DNA from: Cohnella sp. CFH 77786
Lineage (GTDB): Bacteria; Bacillota; Bacilli; Paenibacillales; Paenibacillaceae
DNA: 64,000 nt
Reading direction: 5' to 3'
Assembly (NCBI RefSeq): GCF_019400745.1
Contig: NZ_WJIB01000001.1
Coordinates: forward strand, 558,001-622,000
Of the stretch, positions 1 to 9,166 are shown piece by piece. The number at the start of each line of letters is the position of its first letter. The first letter of the stretch is position 1. The notes beneath the pieces were generated by a model, which saw nothing but the letters and a program-made list of their open reading frames with translations, was not told the DNA's origin and searched no databases. Both the position numbers and the translations under genes were made by a program.

Positions 1-566
1 GAAAAGTTTCGCGTGGTCGTATCGGGAGCGAGGAATGTGGACGATGACCCAGCCGGCGGCTCCTGAGCTTCGCCATATTGGTCTTTCGTCGTTAATTTCA
101 TGCTAAAGCTCTTATCCGACGTCGAGGCCGACTCTTGATTCGCCGCCGCTTCCGGCGCGGAAGCCGCGTCCTGCTGGCTGCTCCCCAGCCGGCCCGTGAA
201 CGGACCGTTCACCAGCAGCACGCCTACGGCAATCCCCAGTGCTACAACGCCAGACAGCTTGGCGATCCAGCTTCGGCGAGGGCGTGAGGCCCGCCGGCTT
301 CTCGGGGCGAGCGAAGCCTCCCCGCCGGTCTCCGCGGCCGCGGCATCCCAATCGCCGAGCTCCGGAAGGATTTTGTCGACCAAGCTGTATGGAGGAACGA
401 CGCGGGGCAGCTGTTCGAGCCCCCGCGACAGATTGACCAGCTTCTCCAGCATGGCGGCGCAATCGGGGCAATGTCCGACATGATCCATCAAGAGCGAAGT
501 CTCTTGCTCGTCCAGGTCATGGTCGACATGGCGCTGCATCAGCTCCATCACCTCTTCGCAGTTCAT
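1..566 (-). CDS. rsiW: Anti-sigma factor with zinc-finger domain, RsiW-like (3' part outside window)
   Basis: Membrane anti-sigma factor expected to hold the neighbouring ECF sigma factor inactive until it is proteolysed. The ATG at 566 overlaps the sigma stop codon (ATGA, 563-566), so the two are translationally coupled. The N-terminus (MNCEEVMELMQRHVDHDLDE) leads into a zinc-binding HVGHCPDC motif (H-x3-C-x2-C) near residues 31-38. A single membrane segment (about residues 101-120, KLSGVVALGIAVGVLLV) is followed by an Ala/Ser/Glu-rich extracytoplasmic part that runs off the left edge. At least 188 residues are encoded. The RsiW assignment rests on the sigma partner and on this domain order; other anti-sigma families share the zinc finger. 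Confidence 0.85.
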   Translation of the reverse strand, partial: MNCEEVMELMQRHVDHDLDEQETSLLMDHVGHCPDCAAMLEKLVNLSRGLEQLPRVVPPYSLVDKILPELGDWDAAAAETGGEASLAPRSRRASRPRRSWIAKLSGVVALGIAVGVLLVNGPFTGRLGSSQQDAASAPEAAANQESASTSDKSFSMKLTTKDQYGEAQEPPAGSSSTFLAPDTTTRNF

Positions 567-1111
567 CCGCGGACACCACCCTTCTGATAGTCGTGAAGTA
601 AATGCTGCAATTGCTGCCGGGCCCGGAATAAGTAGGATTTCACCGTATTCAGGGGAAGCCCCAACGAATCGGCGATTTCATTGTAGGAAAAATCCTGCAG
701 GTAGCGGAGTACGACGACGGTCCGGTGATGCTCCGGCAGCTTGCCGATCGCCTCCCGGATTTCTTCCGCCGCGTAAGCCGAGAGAACCTCTCCCTCCACG
801 TCGTCCTTTGCATGGAAAACGAGCTCGTGTTCGTCGATCGAAACGGAGGGACGTTTACGGCGGAACTTGTCGATGCAGATGTTCGTCACGATCCGCTGCA
901 CCCAGGTTCGGAATTGGGCCTTCTCCTCATAGGAGCCGATTTTCGTATAAATGCGGATAAGGGCTTCCTGCGCCGCATCCAGCGCGTCCTGCTCATGGTT
1001 CAGCAAATAATAAGCCGTACGGTAAACTTGTTGCTCGATCTCGCGGAGCAGCGATACGAGCGCATCCCGATCGCCCGCTTGCGCGGCCTTGATCAGCGCC
1101 GGCTCCACCAC
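563..1111 (-). CDS. sigW: ECF RNA polymerase sigma factor, SigW type
   Basis: Directs RNA polymerase to envelope-stress promoters. Sigma region 2 is visible as DAAQEALIRIY and TWVQRIVTNICIDKF, and region 4 as LPEHHRTVVVLRYLQ followed by the helix-turn-helix NEIADSLGLPLNTVKSYLF. The 182-residue length is normal for the family. The reading frame stays open to a TTG at 1135, but a GTG at 1111 (or 1108) lies 5-8 bases after GGGGAGGAGAGG and gives a family-like start (VVEPALIKAAQ), so I chose it. A promoter-like motif resembling its own target lies upstream. The gene is followed directly by its anti-sigma factor. SigW rather than another ECF group is inferred from overall resemblance. Confidence 0.88.
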   Translation of the reverse strand: MVEPALIKAAQAGDRDALVSLLREIEQQVYRTAYYLLNHEQDALDAAQEALIRIYTKIGSYEEKAQFRTWVQRIVTNICIDKFRRKRPSVSIDEHELVFHAKDDVEGEVLSAYAAEEIREAIGKLPEHHRTVVVLRYLQDFSYNEIADSLGLPLNTVKSYLFRARQQLQHLLHDYQKGGVRG

Positions 1112-1140
1112 AGAAGATCCTCTCCTCCCCTGCAACCACT

Positions 1141-1169
1141 CAGACGTCCGTGTCCTCCGAAAGGTTGCA
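1141..1169 (-). promoter_or_regulatory. Putative ECF-sigma autoregulatory promoter
   Basis: On the minus strand TGCAACCTTT (-35 side, 1160-1169) is followed after about 17 bases by CGTCTG (1141-1146). This resembles the TGAAAC...CGTA/CGTC pattern of SigW-type promoters, including the AACCTTT extension. It lies 30 bases upstream of the chosen sigW start, which fits autoregulation. The -35 has C where the consensus has A. Confidence 0.5.
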
Positions 1170-1252
1170 CCGCGCCGGAAGCCTTTTTTCCGGCTTTGCG
1201 GACAATACTTTTAGTCTAGCAAAAATGGGGCGTGGCGCACAGCCCTATATGC

Positions 1253-3874
1253 TCATGGCGCAACGGTTTCTCCGGACGGGCGTTTCGTTTGGCGCCATAA
1301 CGCTCCCCGGGGCGTCACCCGGTAGCGGACCTCGCCGTCCCGGTCCGTTCGGAGCACGGTGAGCCCCGCCCCCGCCAATCTCGCAACCACGGCGGGATGC
1401 GGGTGCCCGTACGGATTGCGCCGACCGACGGAAATCACCGCCTCCGACGGCTTCCACCATGCGAGCCAATCCGGACTGGTTGACGTCTTGCTTCCATGAT
1501 GGGCCGCCTTCATGACATCAACATGCGTGTCCCGCCGCCGAAGCATTCCCGCTTCCCTGGCTTCCCGTACGATATCGGTCTCGCCGCGCGTTTCGACGTC
1601 GCCCGTCAGCAGAAACCGCCTGCCGTATACCGTCAGCATCAGCACGACGCTGCTCTCGTTCTGCTTGTCCAGGACGGGCAGCGGAGCCGGGAGCTCGGCT
1701 GGAGGGACGCTGCCGCCCCTGTCCGTCTCCGGATCCGGAAACAGCACTTCGATTTCGGAGGAATTGTCCGGTTTCCATTTCATGCCGCTTTTCGCCGCGT
1801 AAACCGGGATTCCGCGCCTTTCCGCCTCGCGGAACAAACGGTCCGCCCCCGGGCTTCGTTTCCAAGTTCCGTTCCAAATCACGGCCCCAACAGGAACGCT
1901 CTTCAGCACGGCTTCCGCGCCTCCCATATGGTCGGCGTCCAAATGGGTGATGACGAGCGCGTCAAGCGCGCGGACGCCTCTCTGCCGGAGCAAGGGAACG
2001 AGCAGCTTCCGGCCGATTTCGTACGGATCCCGGCGTTCCCGCCATTCGTCCCCGGGTTTGCGGAACACGACCGTCCCCCCGGCGTCCACGAGCACGTGTT
2101 TTCCAGAGCCGGTCCGGATCAAGGCCGCGTCCCCTTGACCGACATCGAGAAATTGGACGTAAGCGTCCGCGTCCAGGAAGGCGGGCCGGTACCCCCACAG
2201 CAGCCATCCTCCCCAGACGAAGACGAGCGAGGCTCTAACGGCCGCCGCTCGCAGAAGAGACCGACTTGGCGCGGCATGGCTCTCCGCCAAAGGAAGCGTA
2301 GCATCCGTCTCCAGGCCGATCGCCCCGGTCTCCGTCTCCGCTCGTTTGAGGGCAGCTTTCCGGCGCAACAACCAAACCGTTCCCCCGATCAAAACGTAAG
2401 CGCAGACGACCCACAGCCTCGACGGCTGGGGCCAAACCGTACGGAGCGTTTCGGCACGGTTCAGGAATTCGACGATCCAGAAGGTCAAGCGGTTGCCGGC
2501 GGAAGCCAGCATCGCCGGAATCGCGCCAAGCGGCGCCCAAGCGGCGCCAAGCGCGACGGATGCCATGCCGAGCGGGAGCACAGCGAAGCTGATGAAGGGA
2601 ACGAGGATCAGATTGGCCGGAAGCGAGAGCAGGTGAACGCCGTGAAAATAGTAAACGGTGAGCGGAAAAGAAACCGTTTGAGCCGTGATGCCGACCGCCA
2701 GCGCTTCCCGGAGGAACCGGGGGCGGACGCCTCTCAGGGCGCCGGCCGCGAAAGGCGTGAACAAAAGCAATCCTGCGGTGACCGCGAACGAGAGCTGGAA
2801 GCTGACGTTTTCGACGACGTGCGGATCCCAGATGACCATAGCCAGTGCCGCGGCAGCGAGCAGATGCAGGCCGTCCTTGAGCCGATGCCGCTTGGCCAGG
2901 ACCAAGGCGATCATGGCCATCAGGCAAGCCCGCACCGCCGAAGGGGAGGCCCCCGTTACCAGCATATAGAAAGGCATGGCGGCAAAGGCGATATCGATCG
3001 TGCGCTCCCTCGTCAATCGGCACAGCGCGCCGAACCGGAGAATCACGAAAACGACGACGCCCACGTGCAATCCCGAAATGGCGAGCACATGGGTAAGACC
3101 GAGCCGGGAGAAAGCGTCGTATTGGCCGGGATCGACCTCATCCGAGATGCCCGCGACCAAACCTTTCATGTATCCGGCGTCTCCATTCGGATAGAGGCCA
3201 TCCATCAACCGCCCGATCGCGGCTCGGAGATCGTCCATCGCGCGCAAGGGAAGGAGGTGCGGCGGAACGGCCGCCTTGACGGGCTCGACCGACTCTGCCC
3301 CCCGGACGGACCATTGCCACCGGATCCCTTGCCGTTCCAAGTAGATCCGGTAATCGAAAGCACCGAAATTGCCCGCGTCTGCCGGCTTTTCCGGGATCCC
3401 CGCCGCCCGGATCCGGTCGCCCCGTTTCCAGGCGGAAGCGGCGGCTTGCTCCGCCTGCTCTTTAAGCTTGACCCTGACCAGAACCGTTTCGCGGATCGGA
3501 AATTCCCCTGATGAATCCTCTCGGAGCCGGTCGGCCGACAAACGGAAGGTCACGATATCCCCGTCCGCCTCCGGCGGAGAGACGATCGTCCCTTCCGCTA
3601 CCGCGCGAACCGGGACGGATCCCGTCCGCCAGCGCGCCGAGAGGTCGGACTCGCCGGTCTTGTCAACCCAAGCCCGTTCAGCGGACGCGAGCAGCAACGC
3701 GGCCAAGCAAACGCAAGCCAGCCGTCCGGTCAGACCGCCCGTCAGCCAACAACCCGTTAGGACAAGCACAAGCGCTGCGTACGCCGTCAGTTGGCCGGTT
3801 CCTGGCCAGAGAGACGGTACGGAAGCGCCGGCGAGCCAACAGCAAGCAAAAGCCACAAGCGGCCGTTCGTTCAT
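1253..3874 (-). CDS. comEC: DNA internalization competence protein ComEC/Rec2
   Basis: Polytopic membrane channel that passes single-stranded DNA into the cell during transformation. The 873-residue protein starts with hydrophobic segments, has the competence core around the ISGLHVGVVV motif (about residue 265) with many membrane helices, and ends in a metallo-beta-lactamase-like domain with the metal motif THLDADHMGG (about residue 640) and ALVITH just before it. The frame extends upstream to 4351 over comEB, but the ATG at 3874 is preceded by GGGAGGAGAG and gives the normal hydrophobic N-terminus. It is third in comEA-comEB-comEC and follows a terminator-like hairpin that may reduce its expression. 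Confidence 0.95.
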   Translation of the reverse strand: MNERPLVAFACCWLAGASVPSLWPGTGQLTAYAALVLVLTGCWLTGGLTGRLACVCLAALLLASAERAWVDKTGESDLSARWRTGSVPVRAVAEGTIVSPPEADGDIVTFRLSADRLREDSSGEFPIRETVLVRVKLKEQAEQAAASAWKRGDRIRAAGIPEKPADAGNFGAFDYRIYLERQGIRWQWSVRGAESVEPVKAAVPPHLLPLRAMDDLRAAIGRLMDGLYPNGDAGYMKGLVAGISDEVDPGQYDAFSRLGLTHVLAISGLHVGVVVFVILRFGALCRLTRERTIDIAFAAMPFYMLVTGASPSAVRACLMAMIALVLAKRHRLKDGLHLLAAAALAMVIWDPHVVENVSFQLSFAVTAGLLLFTPFAAGALRGVRPRFLREALAVGITAQTVSFPLTVYYFHGVHLLSLPANLILVPFISFAVLPLGMASVALGAAWAPLGAIPAMLASAGNRLTFWIVEFLNRAETLRTVWPQPSRLWVVCAYVLIGGTVWLLRRKAALKRAETETGAIGLETDATLPLAESHAAPSRSLLRAAAVRASLVFVWGGWLLWGYRPAFLDADAYVQFLDVGQGDAALIRTGSGKHVLVDAGGTVVFRKPGDEWRERRDPYEIGRKLLVPLLRQRGVRALDALVITHLDADHMGGAEAVLKSVPVGAVIWNGTWKRSPGADRLFREAERRGIPVYAAKSGMKWKPDNSSEIEVLFPDPETDRGGSVPPAELPAPLPVLDKQNESSVVLMLTVYGRRFLLTGDVETRGETDIVREAREAGMLRRRDTHVDVMKAAHHGSKTSTSPDWLAWWKPSEAVISVGRRNPYGHPHPAVVARLAGAGLTVLRTDRDGEVRYRVTPRGALWRQTKRPSGETVAP

Positions 3875-3903
3875 CGGTTCTCTCCTCCCGCCGAGCGGGA
3901 AGA

Positions 3904-3939
3904 CAAAAACACCTCCCCCGCCGGATGGCGGAGGAGGTG
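3904..3939 (-). terminator. Terminator or attenuator between comEB and comEC
   Basis: On the minus strand a GC-rich hairpin (CACCTCC-TCCGCC / GGCGGGGGAGGTG, loop ATCC) is followed by GTTTTTG. It sits between the comEB stop and the comEC ribosome-binding site, so it would act as a partial terminator within the operon. Confidence 0.6.
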
Positions 3940-3993
3940 CTTCCTCGCTCGTTTGCTCGTGGAATGGTTTCGTTTCCTTGTCACGCCCGCCGA

Positions 3994-4515
3994 TCAGATC
4001 GCATCCTGCACTTCGGTATCCGGCGGCGGTACGTAACCGTCGATTTGGCGGAACCGGATTCCCCTCTGGTCCATCAACGCGGAGACCTTGTCGTAATCCT
4101 TGGGATAGACGCGATGAAAGACGATTTCCGCGATTCCGCTGTTCGCGAGCATGTTGGCGCACGTCCAGCAAGGTTGGTCGGTCACGTACACAACGGAGCC
4201 TTCTCGGTCGATCCGGTCGGTAAACAGCAGAAGGTTCTGTTCCGCGTGGATCGTCCGGATGCAGCGCTGCTTCACTTTGATACCGCCGGAAGCCTCCGAT
4301 CCTCCCGCCGGTTCGAACTCTTCCACGATCATGCAGCCCGCCTCCGAGCAATCGGGAACCCCCATCGGCGCGCCGTTGTAGGCGGTGCCGAGCAGCTTCT
4401 TTCCTTGGACGAGGACCGCTCCGACATGCCGCCGGGGACAGCGGGAACGGGTGGAGACCATGAACGCGATGTCCATGAAATAGGTGTCCCAGTCTTTACG
4501 CACAGATGCCGGCAT
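3994..4515 (-). CDS. comEB: ComEB, dCMP deaminase family
   Basis: Zinc-dependent cytidine/deoxycytidylate deaminase-fold protein encoded between comEA and comEC. In this family it converts dCMP to dUMP, and in B. subtilis it is dispensable for DNA uptake. The catalytic HAE lies in RTIHAEQNLLLF (about residue 88) and the second zinc site is PCWTCANML (about residue 117). At 173 residues it is a typical length. The ATG at 4515 follows GGAGGGAGG at good spacing. Its role in competence is positional only; nucleotide metabolism is the safer inference. Confidence 0.93.
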   Translation of the reverse strand: MPASVRKDWDTYFMDIAFMVSTRSRCPRRHVGAVLVQGKKLLGTAYNGAPMGVPDCSEAGCMIVEEFEPAGGSEASGGIKVKQRCIRTIHAEQNLLLFTDRIDREGSVVYVTDQPCWTCANMLANSGIAEIVFHRVYPKDYDKVSALMDQRGIRFRQIDGYVPPPDTEVQDAI

Positions 4516-4591
4516 GATTGGCCTCCCTCCGTTCGTGGATTTTCACTCTATTGTCGCAAATAAAGGATGATTGTAAAGCCGATTCGCCGCA

Positions 4592-5176
4592 TCATGGCGG
4601 TGACTGCGCCACGGTCACCAGCGGGCGGATCCTTTCGAGCAGCTTCGTGCCGATGCCCTTCACCTGCAGCAGCTCGTCGACGGAACGAAAGCCGCTGCGG
4701 GCGTCGCGATAAGCTGCGATGGCTTTCGCTTTGGAGGGACCGATGCCCGGAAGTCCGTCCAATTCCGATTCCGTTGCCGCGTTCAAGTCAAGCAGCCCAG
4801 CCGCTGGTTTGGCTACGGGAGCCGAAACCGGCTCCCGTCCGGAAGATTCGGCGGCTGCGGCGGATGGGGCCGCGGTCGAACCTGCCGATGGAACCGGCTC
4901 TGCCGGCGTCGCCGCAGGCCCTCCAGCGGGCGCGGATGGCGCGGGAGCCGCAAGCCCGGGTGAGGAAGCGGCAGTCGGGGCCGTCGATTCCGCCTGGCCG
5001 CTTTCCGCAGCCAACGTCGCCTGTAAGGAGCCGTTCACCGGCTGCCAGCCCGGAATGCCCCGATCCTCGGGAGCCAGAAGCAGATACAGCAGCACAGCGG
5101 CTCCCGCGGAGGCAACCAACCATCCAAAGATCCCCGCGGACGTTTTCCTAGGCTGACCGGGGAAAAAATAGGCCAT
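4592..5176 (-). CDS. comEA: Competence DNA receptor ComEA, short form without a visible SLBB domain
   Basis: Membrane-anchored DNA-binding protein that receives transforming DNA and hands it to ComEC. One N-terminal membrane helix (about residues 17-36) is followed by an Ala/Pro/Ser/Gly-rich linker (about 45-120), then a helix-hairpin-helix domain (DLNAATESELDGLPGIGPSK and LLQVKGIGTKLLERIRPLV) that binds double-stranded DNA. B. subtilis ComEA has a folded SLBB/oligomerisation domain between helix and HhH; I see only low-complexity sequence here. The ATG at 5176 follows AAAGGGG. First gene of the comEA-EB-EC operon, divergent from comER. Confidence 0.93.
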   Translation of the reverse strand: MAYFFPGQPRKTSAGIFGWLVASAGAAVLLYLLLAPEDRGIPGWQPVNGSLQATLAAESGQAESTAPTAASSPGLAAPAPSAPAGGPAATPAEPVPSAGSTAAPSAAAAESSGREPVSAPVAKPAAGLLDLNAATESELDGLPGIGPSKAKAIAAYRDARSGFRSVDELLQVKGIGTKLLERIRPLVTVAQSPP

Positions 5177-5280
5177 TTCTTTCGCCCCTTTCCGCGCACG
5201 CTTTTCGAAAAGCCGTCATGCGGCGCGGTTCATTCTCATATAGTGGGATGAAACGAACCAGGGAAAAGGAGGGACGATGG

Positions 5281-6132
5281 ATGAAAGTCGGCTTCATCGG
5301 AACCGGCAGCATGGGAAGCTTGCTCGTCGGGGCTTTTATCGATGCCGGCGCCATGCTACCCGCGAACGTCGCGGTCTCTTCCCGTACTCCCTCCAAAGCA
5401 GAAGCCTTGACGCGCAGGTATCCCGGACTCCGGCTGGCTCCCTCGAACGCCGACGCGGCCCGCGATGCGGACCTCTTGTTCTTGTGCGTGAAACCGTCCG
5501 ATTTCCGGGCGGTGCTGACGGAAATCGCGCCCGTGCTTCATACCGGCCAAATCGCGGTTTCCATTACGAGTCCCGTCAAGCTGGAACAACTGGAAAGGGC
5601 GCTGCCGTGCAAAGTCGCCAAAGTGATCCCGAGCATCGTCAACAAGGCGAAGGCCGGCGCTTCCCTGGCCATGTGGGGAACCCGTCTCGCTCCGGAGGAT
5701 CGGAACCGATTGACGGAGCTGTTCTCGACCATTAGCCGGCCGGTCGAAATCCGGGAAGACGATGTCCGAGCCGCTTCCGATATTTCCAGCTGCGGCCCGG
5801 CTTTTTTCGCGTTTCTGCTCGGGGAATTCGCGGATGCGGCCGTCCGGCACGCGGGGATGGAACGCGGCAAGGCGGAAACCCTCGCAGCGGAAATGCTGCT
5901 CGGAACCGCGAGGCTGCTCGTCGAACAAGGCTTCTCGACGCAGGAGCTTCAAACCCGCGTTTCCGTCCCCGGAGGCATTACCGCCGCCGCGCTGGACGCT
6001 CTCCGCGCTTCCACGGCCGAGGCTTTTCCTTCCGTCTTCCGGGTCACGCACGAGAAGTTCGCCGAAGATTTGGCGAAAGTCGAGGCTTCCCTCCGCGAGT
6101 CCGGCGATACCGAGAAGGGCGGTTCTCCTTAG
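5281..6132 (+). CDS. comER: Late competence protein ComER, pyrroline-5-carboxylate reductase family
   Basis: NAD(P)-binding protein related to ProC. The Rossmann motif VGFIGTGSMGS begins at residue 3, followed by a beta-alpha-beta fold (LLFLCVKPSDF) and the C-terminal ProC-like segment VSVPGGITAAALDALR. The frame opens at 5218, but the ATG at 5281 follows AAGGAGGG at 8 bases and places the Rossmann strand at the very N-terminus, giving 283 residues. It is divergent from comEA as in Bacillus. In that genus ComER is not required for uptake; a sporulation/biofilm role has been proposed. The substrate is unknown. Confidence 0.9.
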   Translation: MKVGFIGTGSMGSLLVGAFIDAGAMLPANVAVSSRTPSKAEALTRRYPGLRLAPSNADAARDADLLFLCVKPSDFRAVLTEIAPVLHTGQIAVSITSPVKLEQLERALPCKVAKVIPSIVNKAKAGASLAMWGTRLAPEDRNRLTELFSTISRPVEIREDDVRAASDISSCGPAFFAFLLGEFADAAVRHAGMERGKAETLAAEMLLGTARLLVEQGFSTQELQTRVSVPGGITAAALDALRASTAEAFPSVFRVTHEKFAEDLAKVEASLRESGDTEKGGSP

Positions 6133-6152
6133 CGGGAGAGGCCGCCCTTCTT
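6114..6152. terminator. Shared terminator between comER and leuS
   Basis: AAGGGCGG (6115-6122) pairs with CCGCCCTT (6142-6149) across the comER stop codon, followed by CTTGTT on the plus strand. The two genes converge here with only 21 bases between stops, so the hairpin probably ends both transcripts. Confidence 0.6.
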
Positions 6153-6153
6153 G

Positions 6154-8589
6154 TTAGTTCGCGACGATGTTGACGAGCTTGCCTTTGACCGCGATGACCT
6201 TCCGTACCGTTTTTCCTTCGATCAGCGCCTTCACCTTCTCGAGCGACAAAGCCGCCTCCTGCATGCCCGCTTCGTCCAAATCGGAAGGGACGCTTACGCG
6301 ACCGGCGATTTTGCCGTTTACCTGAACCGCGATTTCCACTTCGGCGTCGACGGTCAACGCCGGATCGTACTCCGGCCACGGCACGTACGATACGGAACCT
6401 TGATTTCCAAGCCGCTCCCACAGTTCCTCGGCGATATGCGGAGCGATCGGAGAAAGCAGCTGCACGAAGTGCTCCATCGCTTGTTTCGGCAGCGTTTCGG
6501 TCTTGTAAGCGTCGTTGACGAAAATCATGAGCTGGCTGATCGCCGTATTGAAGCGAAGCCCCTCGTAGTCTTCGGTGATTTTCTTGATCGTCCGGTGCCA
6601 GGTCCGGCGGAACGTTTCCTCGCCCGGCACGTTCCGGATCTTGCCGCTCAGCTTGCCGCTGTCGTCCACGAACAGCCGCCAGACGCGGGAGAGGAAGCGG
6701 TACACGCCCTCCACGCCGTTCGTGTTCCACGGCTTCGTCGCTTCGAGCGGCCCCATGAACATCTCGTACATCCGCAGCGTGTCGGCCCCGAATTCGTTCA
6801 CGATCTCGTCCGGATTGATGACGTTGCCGCGCGATTTGGACATTTTCTCGTTGTTCGTGCCCAAAATCATGCCCTGGTTGACCAGCTTATGGAACGGCTC
6901 TTTCGTCGATACGACGCCGAGGTCGTACAGCACCTTATGCCAGAAACGGGCGTACAGCAGATGCAGGACCGCGTGCTCCGCGCCGCCGATGTAGAGGTCG
7001 ACGGGCAGCCACTCGCGCTGCTTCTCCGGCGAGCAAATTTCCTTGTCGTTGCGAGGATCGATGAACCTTAGGTAATACCAACAGCTGCCTGCCCATTGCG
7101 GCATCGTGTTCGTTTCCCGGCGCGCGCGGCGGCCGGTCTTCGGATCCGTGACGTACAGCCAGTCTTCGGCGTTGGCCAGCGGCGACTCGCCCGTGCCGGA
7201 AGGCTCGATCGCTTCGAGTTCCGGCAGCAGCAGCGGCAGCTCTTCTTCCGGCACCGTCTCCATCGTGCCGTCCTCGTAATGAAGGATCGGGATCGGCTCT
7301 CCCCAGTACCGCTGGCGGCTGAACAGCCAATCGCGGAGGCGGTAGGTGACTTTGCCTTGTCCCTTGCCGTTCTTCTCCAGCCAGTCGATCATCGCGCGGA
7401 TCGCGTCCGGCGTCTGCAGCCCGTTCAGGAAATCCGAATTGACGTGCGCGCCGTCTCCGGCATACGCGGCCTCCTCGACGTTGCCGCCTTGCACGACTTC
7501 CACGATGGGCAGCCCGAATTTCTTCGCGAACTCCCAGTCCCGCTCGTCATGCCCCGGCACCGCCATGATGGCTCCCGTGCCGTAGCCGCCGAGCACGTAA
7601 TCCGCGATCCAGATCGGCACCTTGGAGCCGCTGACCGGATTCACCGCGTAAGCCCCCGTGAACACGCCCGTTTTCTCCTTCGCCAAGTCGGTCCGTTCCA
7701 GATCGCTTTTGCGCGCCGCTTGATCGACATAGGCATCGACAGCCGCCTTCTGCCCGGGCGCCGCGATCCGGGCCACCAGCTCATGCTCCGGCGCCAGCAC
7801 GCAATAAGTGGCGCCGAACAGCGTATCCGGTCTTGTCGTGAACACCGTGAGCGCCGCGTCATGGCCGTCGATCGCGAAGACGACTTCCGCTCCGGTCGAC
7901 TTGCCGATCCAATTGCGCTGCATGTCCTTGATGCTTTCCGACCAGTCCAGCTCCTCGAGGTCTTCCAACAGGCGTTCCGCGTATTCGGTGATCTTGAGCA
8001 TCCATTGCCTCATCGGCTTGCGGATGACCGGATGCCCGCCCCGCTCGCTCTTGCCGTCGATGACTTCCTCGTTGGCGAGTACGGTCCCGAGCGCCGGGCA
8101 CCAGTTCACCGGCACCTCGGCCACGTAGGCCAAGCCTTTCTTGTACAGTTGGATGAAAATCCATTGGGTCCATTTGTAGTATTCGGGATCCGTCGTGCTG
8201 AACTCGCGCTCCCAATCGTACGAGAAGCCGAGCGACTTGATCTGGCGGCGGAAGTTGTCGACGTTCTCCGCCGTGATGTCGCGGGGATGGCGTCCCGTTT
8301 GAAGCGCGTACTGTTCGGCCGGCAAGCCGAATGCGTCCCACCCCATCGGATGGAGTACGTTAAAGCCCCTCATCCGCTTGTAGCGGCTTACGATGTCGGT
8401 AGCCGTGTAGCCTTCCGGATGGCCGACGTGAAGTCCCGCCCCCGAAGGATAAGGGAACATGTCGAGGGCGTAAAATTTCGGTTTGCCCGGATCTTCCGTC
8501 GTGCGGAACGTCTTGTTCTCGTCCCAGTACTTCTGCCATTTGGGCTCGATGATCTGCGGTCTGTAACCTTGTTGGTTTTCTTGGCTCAT
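6154..8589 (-). CDS. leuS: Leucyl-tRNA synthetase
   Basis: Charges tRNA-Leu with leucine in the cytoplasm. Class I signatures are present: HVGH within [19 protein letters not shown] (about residue 53) and KMSKSRGNV (about residue 580), with the CP1 editing insertion between them and a C-terminal anticodon-binding part. The 811-residue length is typical for bacterial LeuRS. The ATG at 8589 follows AAAGGAG and yields [20 protein letters not shown], the usual start. Expression is under a leucine T-box whose antiterminator ends about 195 bases upstream, with a dispersed repeat between it and the start codon. Confidence 0.98.
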   Translation of the reverse strand: MSQENQQGYRPQIIEPKWQKYWDENKTFRTTEDPGKPKFYALDMFPYPSGAGLHVGHPEGYTATDIVSRYKRMRGFNVLHPMGWDAFGLPAEQYALQTGRHPRDITAENVDNFRRQIKSLGFSYDWEREFSTTDPEYYKWTQWIFIQLYKKGLAYVAEVPVNWCPALGTVLANEEVIDGKSERGGHPVIRKPMRQWMLKITEYAERLLEDLEELDWSESIKDMQRNWIGKSTGAEVVFAIDGHDAALTVFTTRPDTLFGATYCVLAPEHELVARIAAPGQKAAVDAYVDQAARKSDLERTDLAKEKTGVFTGAYAVNPVSGSKVPIWIADYVLGGYGTGAIMAVPGHDERDWEFAKKFGLPIVEVVQGGNVEEAAYAGDGAHVNSDFLNGLQTPDAIRAMIDWLEKNGKGQGKVTYRLRDWLFSRQRYWGEPIPILHYEDGTMETVPEEELPLLLPELEAIEPSGTGESPLANAEDWLYVTDPKTGRRARRETNTMPQWAGSCWYYLRFIDPRNDKEICSPEKQREWLPVDLYIGGAEHAVLHLLYARFWHKVLYDLGVVSTKEPFHKLVNQGMILGTNNEKMSKSRGNVINPDEIVNEFGADTLRMYEMFMGPLEATKPWNTNGVEGVYRFLSRVWRLFVDDSGKLSGKIRNVPGEETFRRTWHRTIKKITEDYEGLRFNTAISQLMIFVNDAYKTETLPKQAMEHFVQLLSPIAPHIAEELWERLGNQGSVSYVPWPEYDPALTVDAEVEIAVQVNGKIAGRVSVPSDLDEAGMQEAALSLEKVKALIEGKTVRKVIAVKGKLVNIVAN

Positions 8590-8628
8590 GGTTTGCCTAT
8601 CTCCTTTGTTCGAATCCTCCGAGGAGAA

Positions 8629-8726
8629 GTAAAAACGCTGCGTCGTCCTCTTGCTGCGGAGAATGTCGTTTTTCTCGAAGATCATTCAGAAATGAATAGG
8701 AGCGTAACTTATCAATTCCGAATGAT
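8629..8726 (+). repeat. Composite two-hairpin repeat, copy 1 (in the leuS leader)
   Basis: One of six clear copies. It begins GTAAAAACGCTGCGTCGTCC, continues with a weak first stem and TTCTCGAAG, and ends with the palindrome ATCATTCAGAA ... TTCCGAATGAT. It is oriented opposite to leuS and lies between the T-box terminator and the leuS ribosome-binding site, so it is transcribed as part of the leuS 5' untranslated region. Confidence 0.7.
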
Positions 8727-8987
8727 AAAAATAAAAAACTCCCGCCCCCAGCGATTATCGCTAGGGACGGGAGGATCTCTTCCCGTGGTACCACCCTAGT
8801 TGGCGTCTCCCTGCTTGGGAATCCGCCCACTTGATCCCCGTAACGAGGGGGGACGCCGCAATTGTCGGGCCAACCTGCCATGCCCGGTTCATGCGAAGGC
8901 TCCAAGGCGAGTTCGCCGCAGCCATCCGCCGGTTTCCACCCTTCCCGGCTCTCTGTTGGACGCTTGCCGACTACTATTCCTCTTCAA
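8727..8987 (-). promoter_or_regulatory. T-box riboswitch, leucine, upstream of leuS
   Basis: On the minus strand the leader starts near GAAGAGGAATAGTAGTCGG, carries the Stem I loop sequence CAGAGAGCC, and has a candidate specifier CTC (8909-8911) in GCGAACTCGCCTTGGAGC, matching leucine. The conserved T-box ACTAGGGTGGTACCACGGG (about 8782-8800) precedes a terminator hairpin (8741-8773, CTCCCGTCCCTAGCG / CGCTGGGGGCGGGAG) ending in TTTTTTATTTTTAT. Uncharged tRNA-Leu would stabilise the antiterminator. The remaining gap, 8988-9166, shows only a possible -10 (TATGAT at 9124) for the next gene. Confidence 0.92.
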
Positions 8988-9166
8988 CGCCAAGATATGC
9001 CCTGATTATAGCCATCCGACGCAAAAGATGTCAAGGGCGCCCCCTCCGTGCTTCCCTTATTTTTCCCGTCCGATTCATATCGATTTCTCACATTTGTCTC
9101 AAACCCCTCTCAAAAAAGCGGGCTATGATGAACTCGTAGCCCAAATTCCGAAAGGGGAAATGAACG

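Noticed and set aside
1496-3511. 671-codon plus-strand frame opposite comEC
   Set aside because: Antisense shadow of a GC-rich gene; composition is Arg/Gln/Pro-rich with no domain and no start signal.
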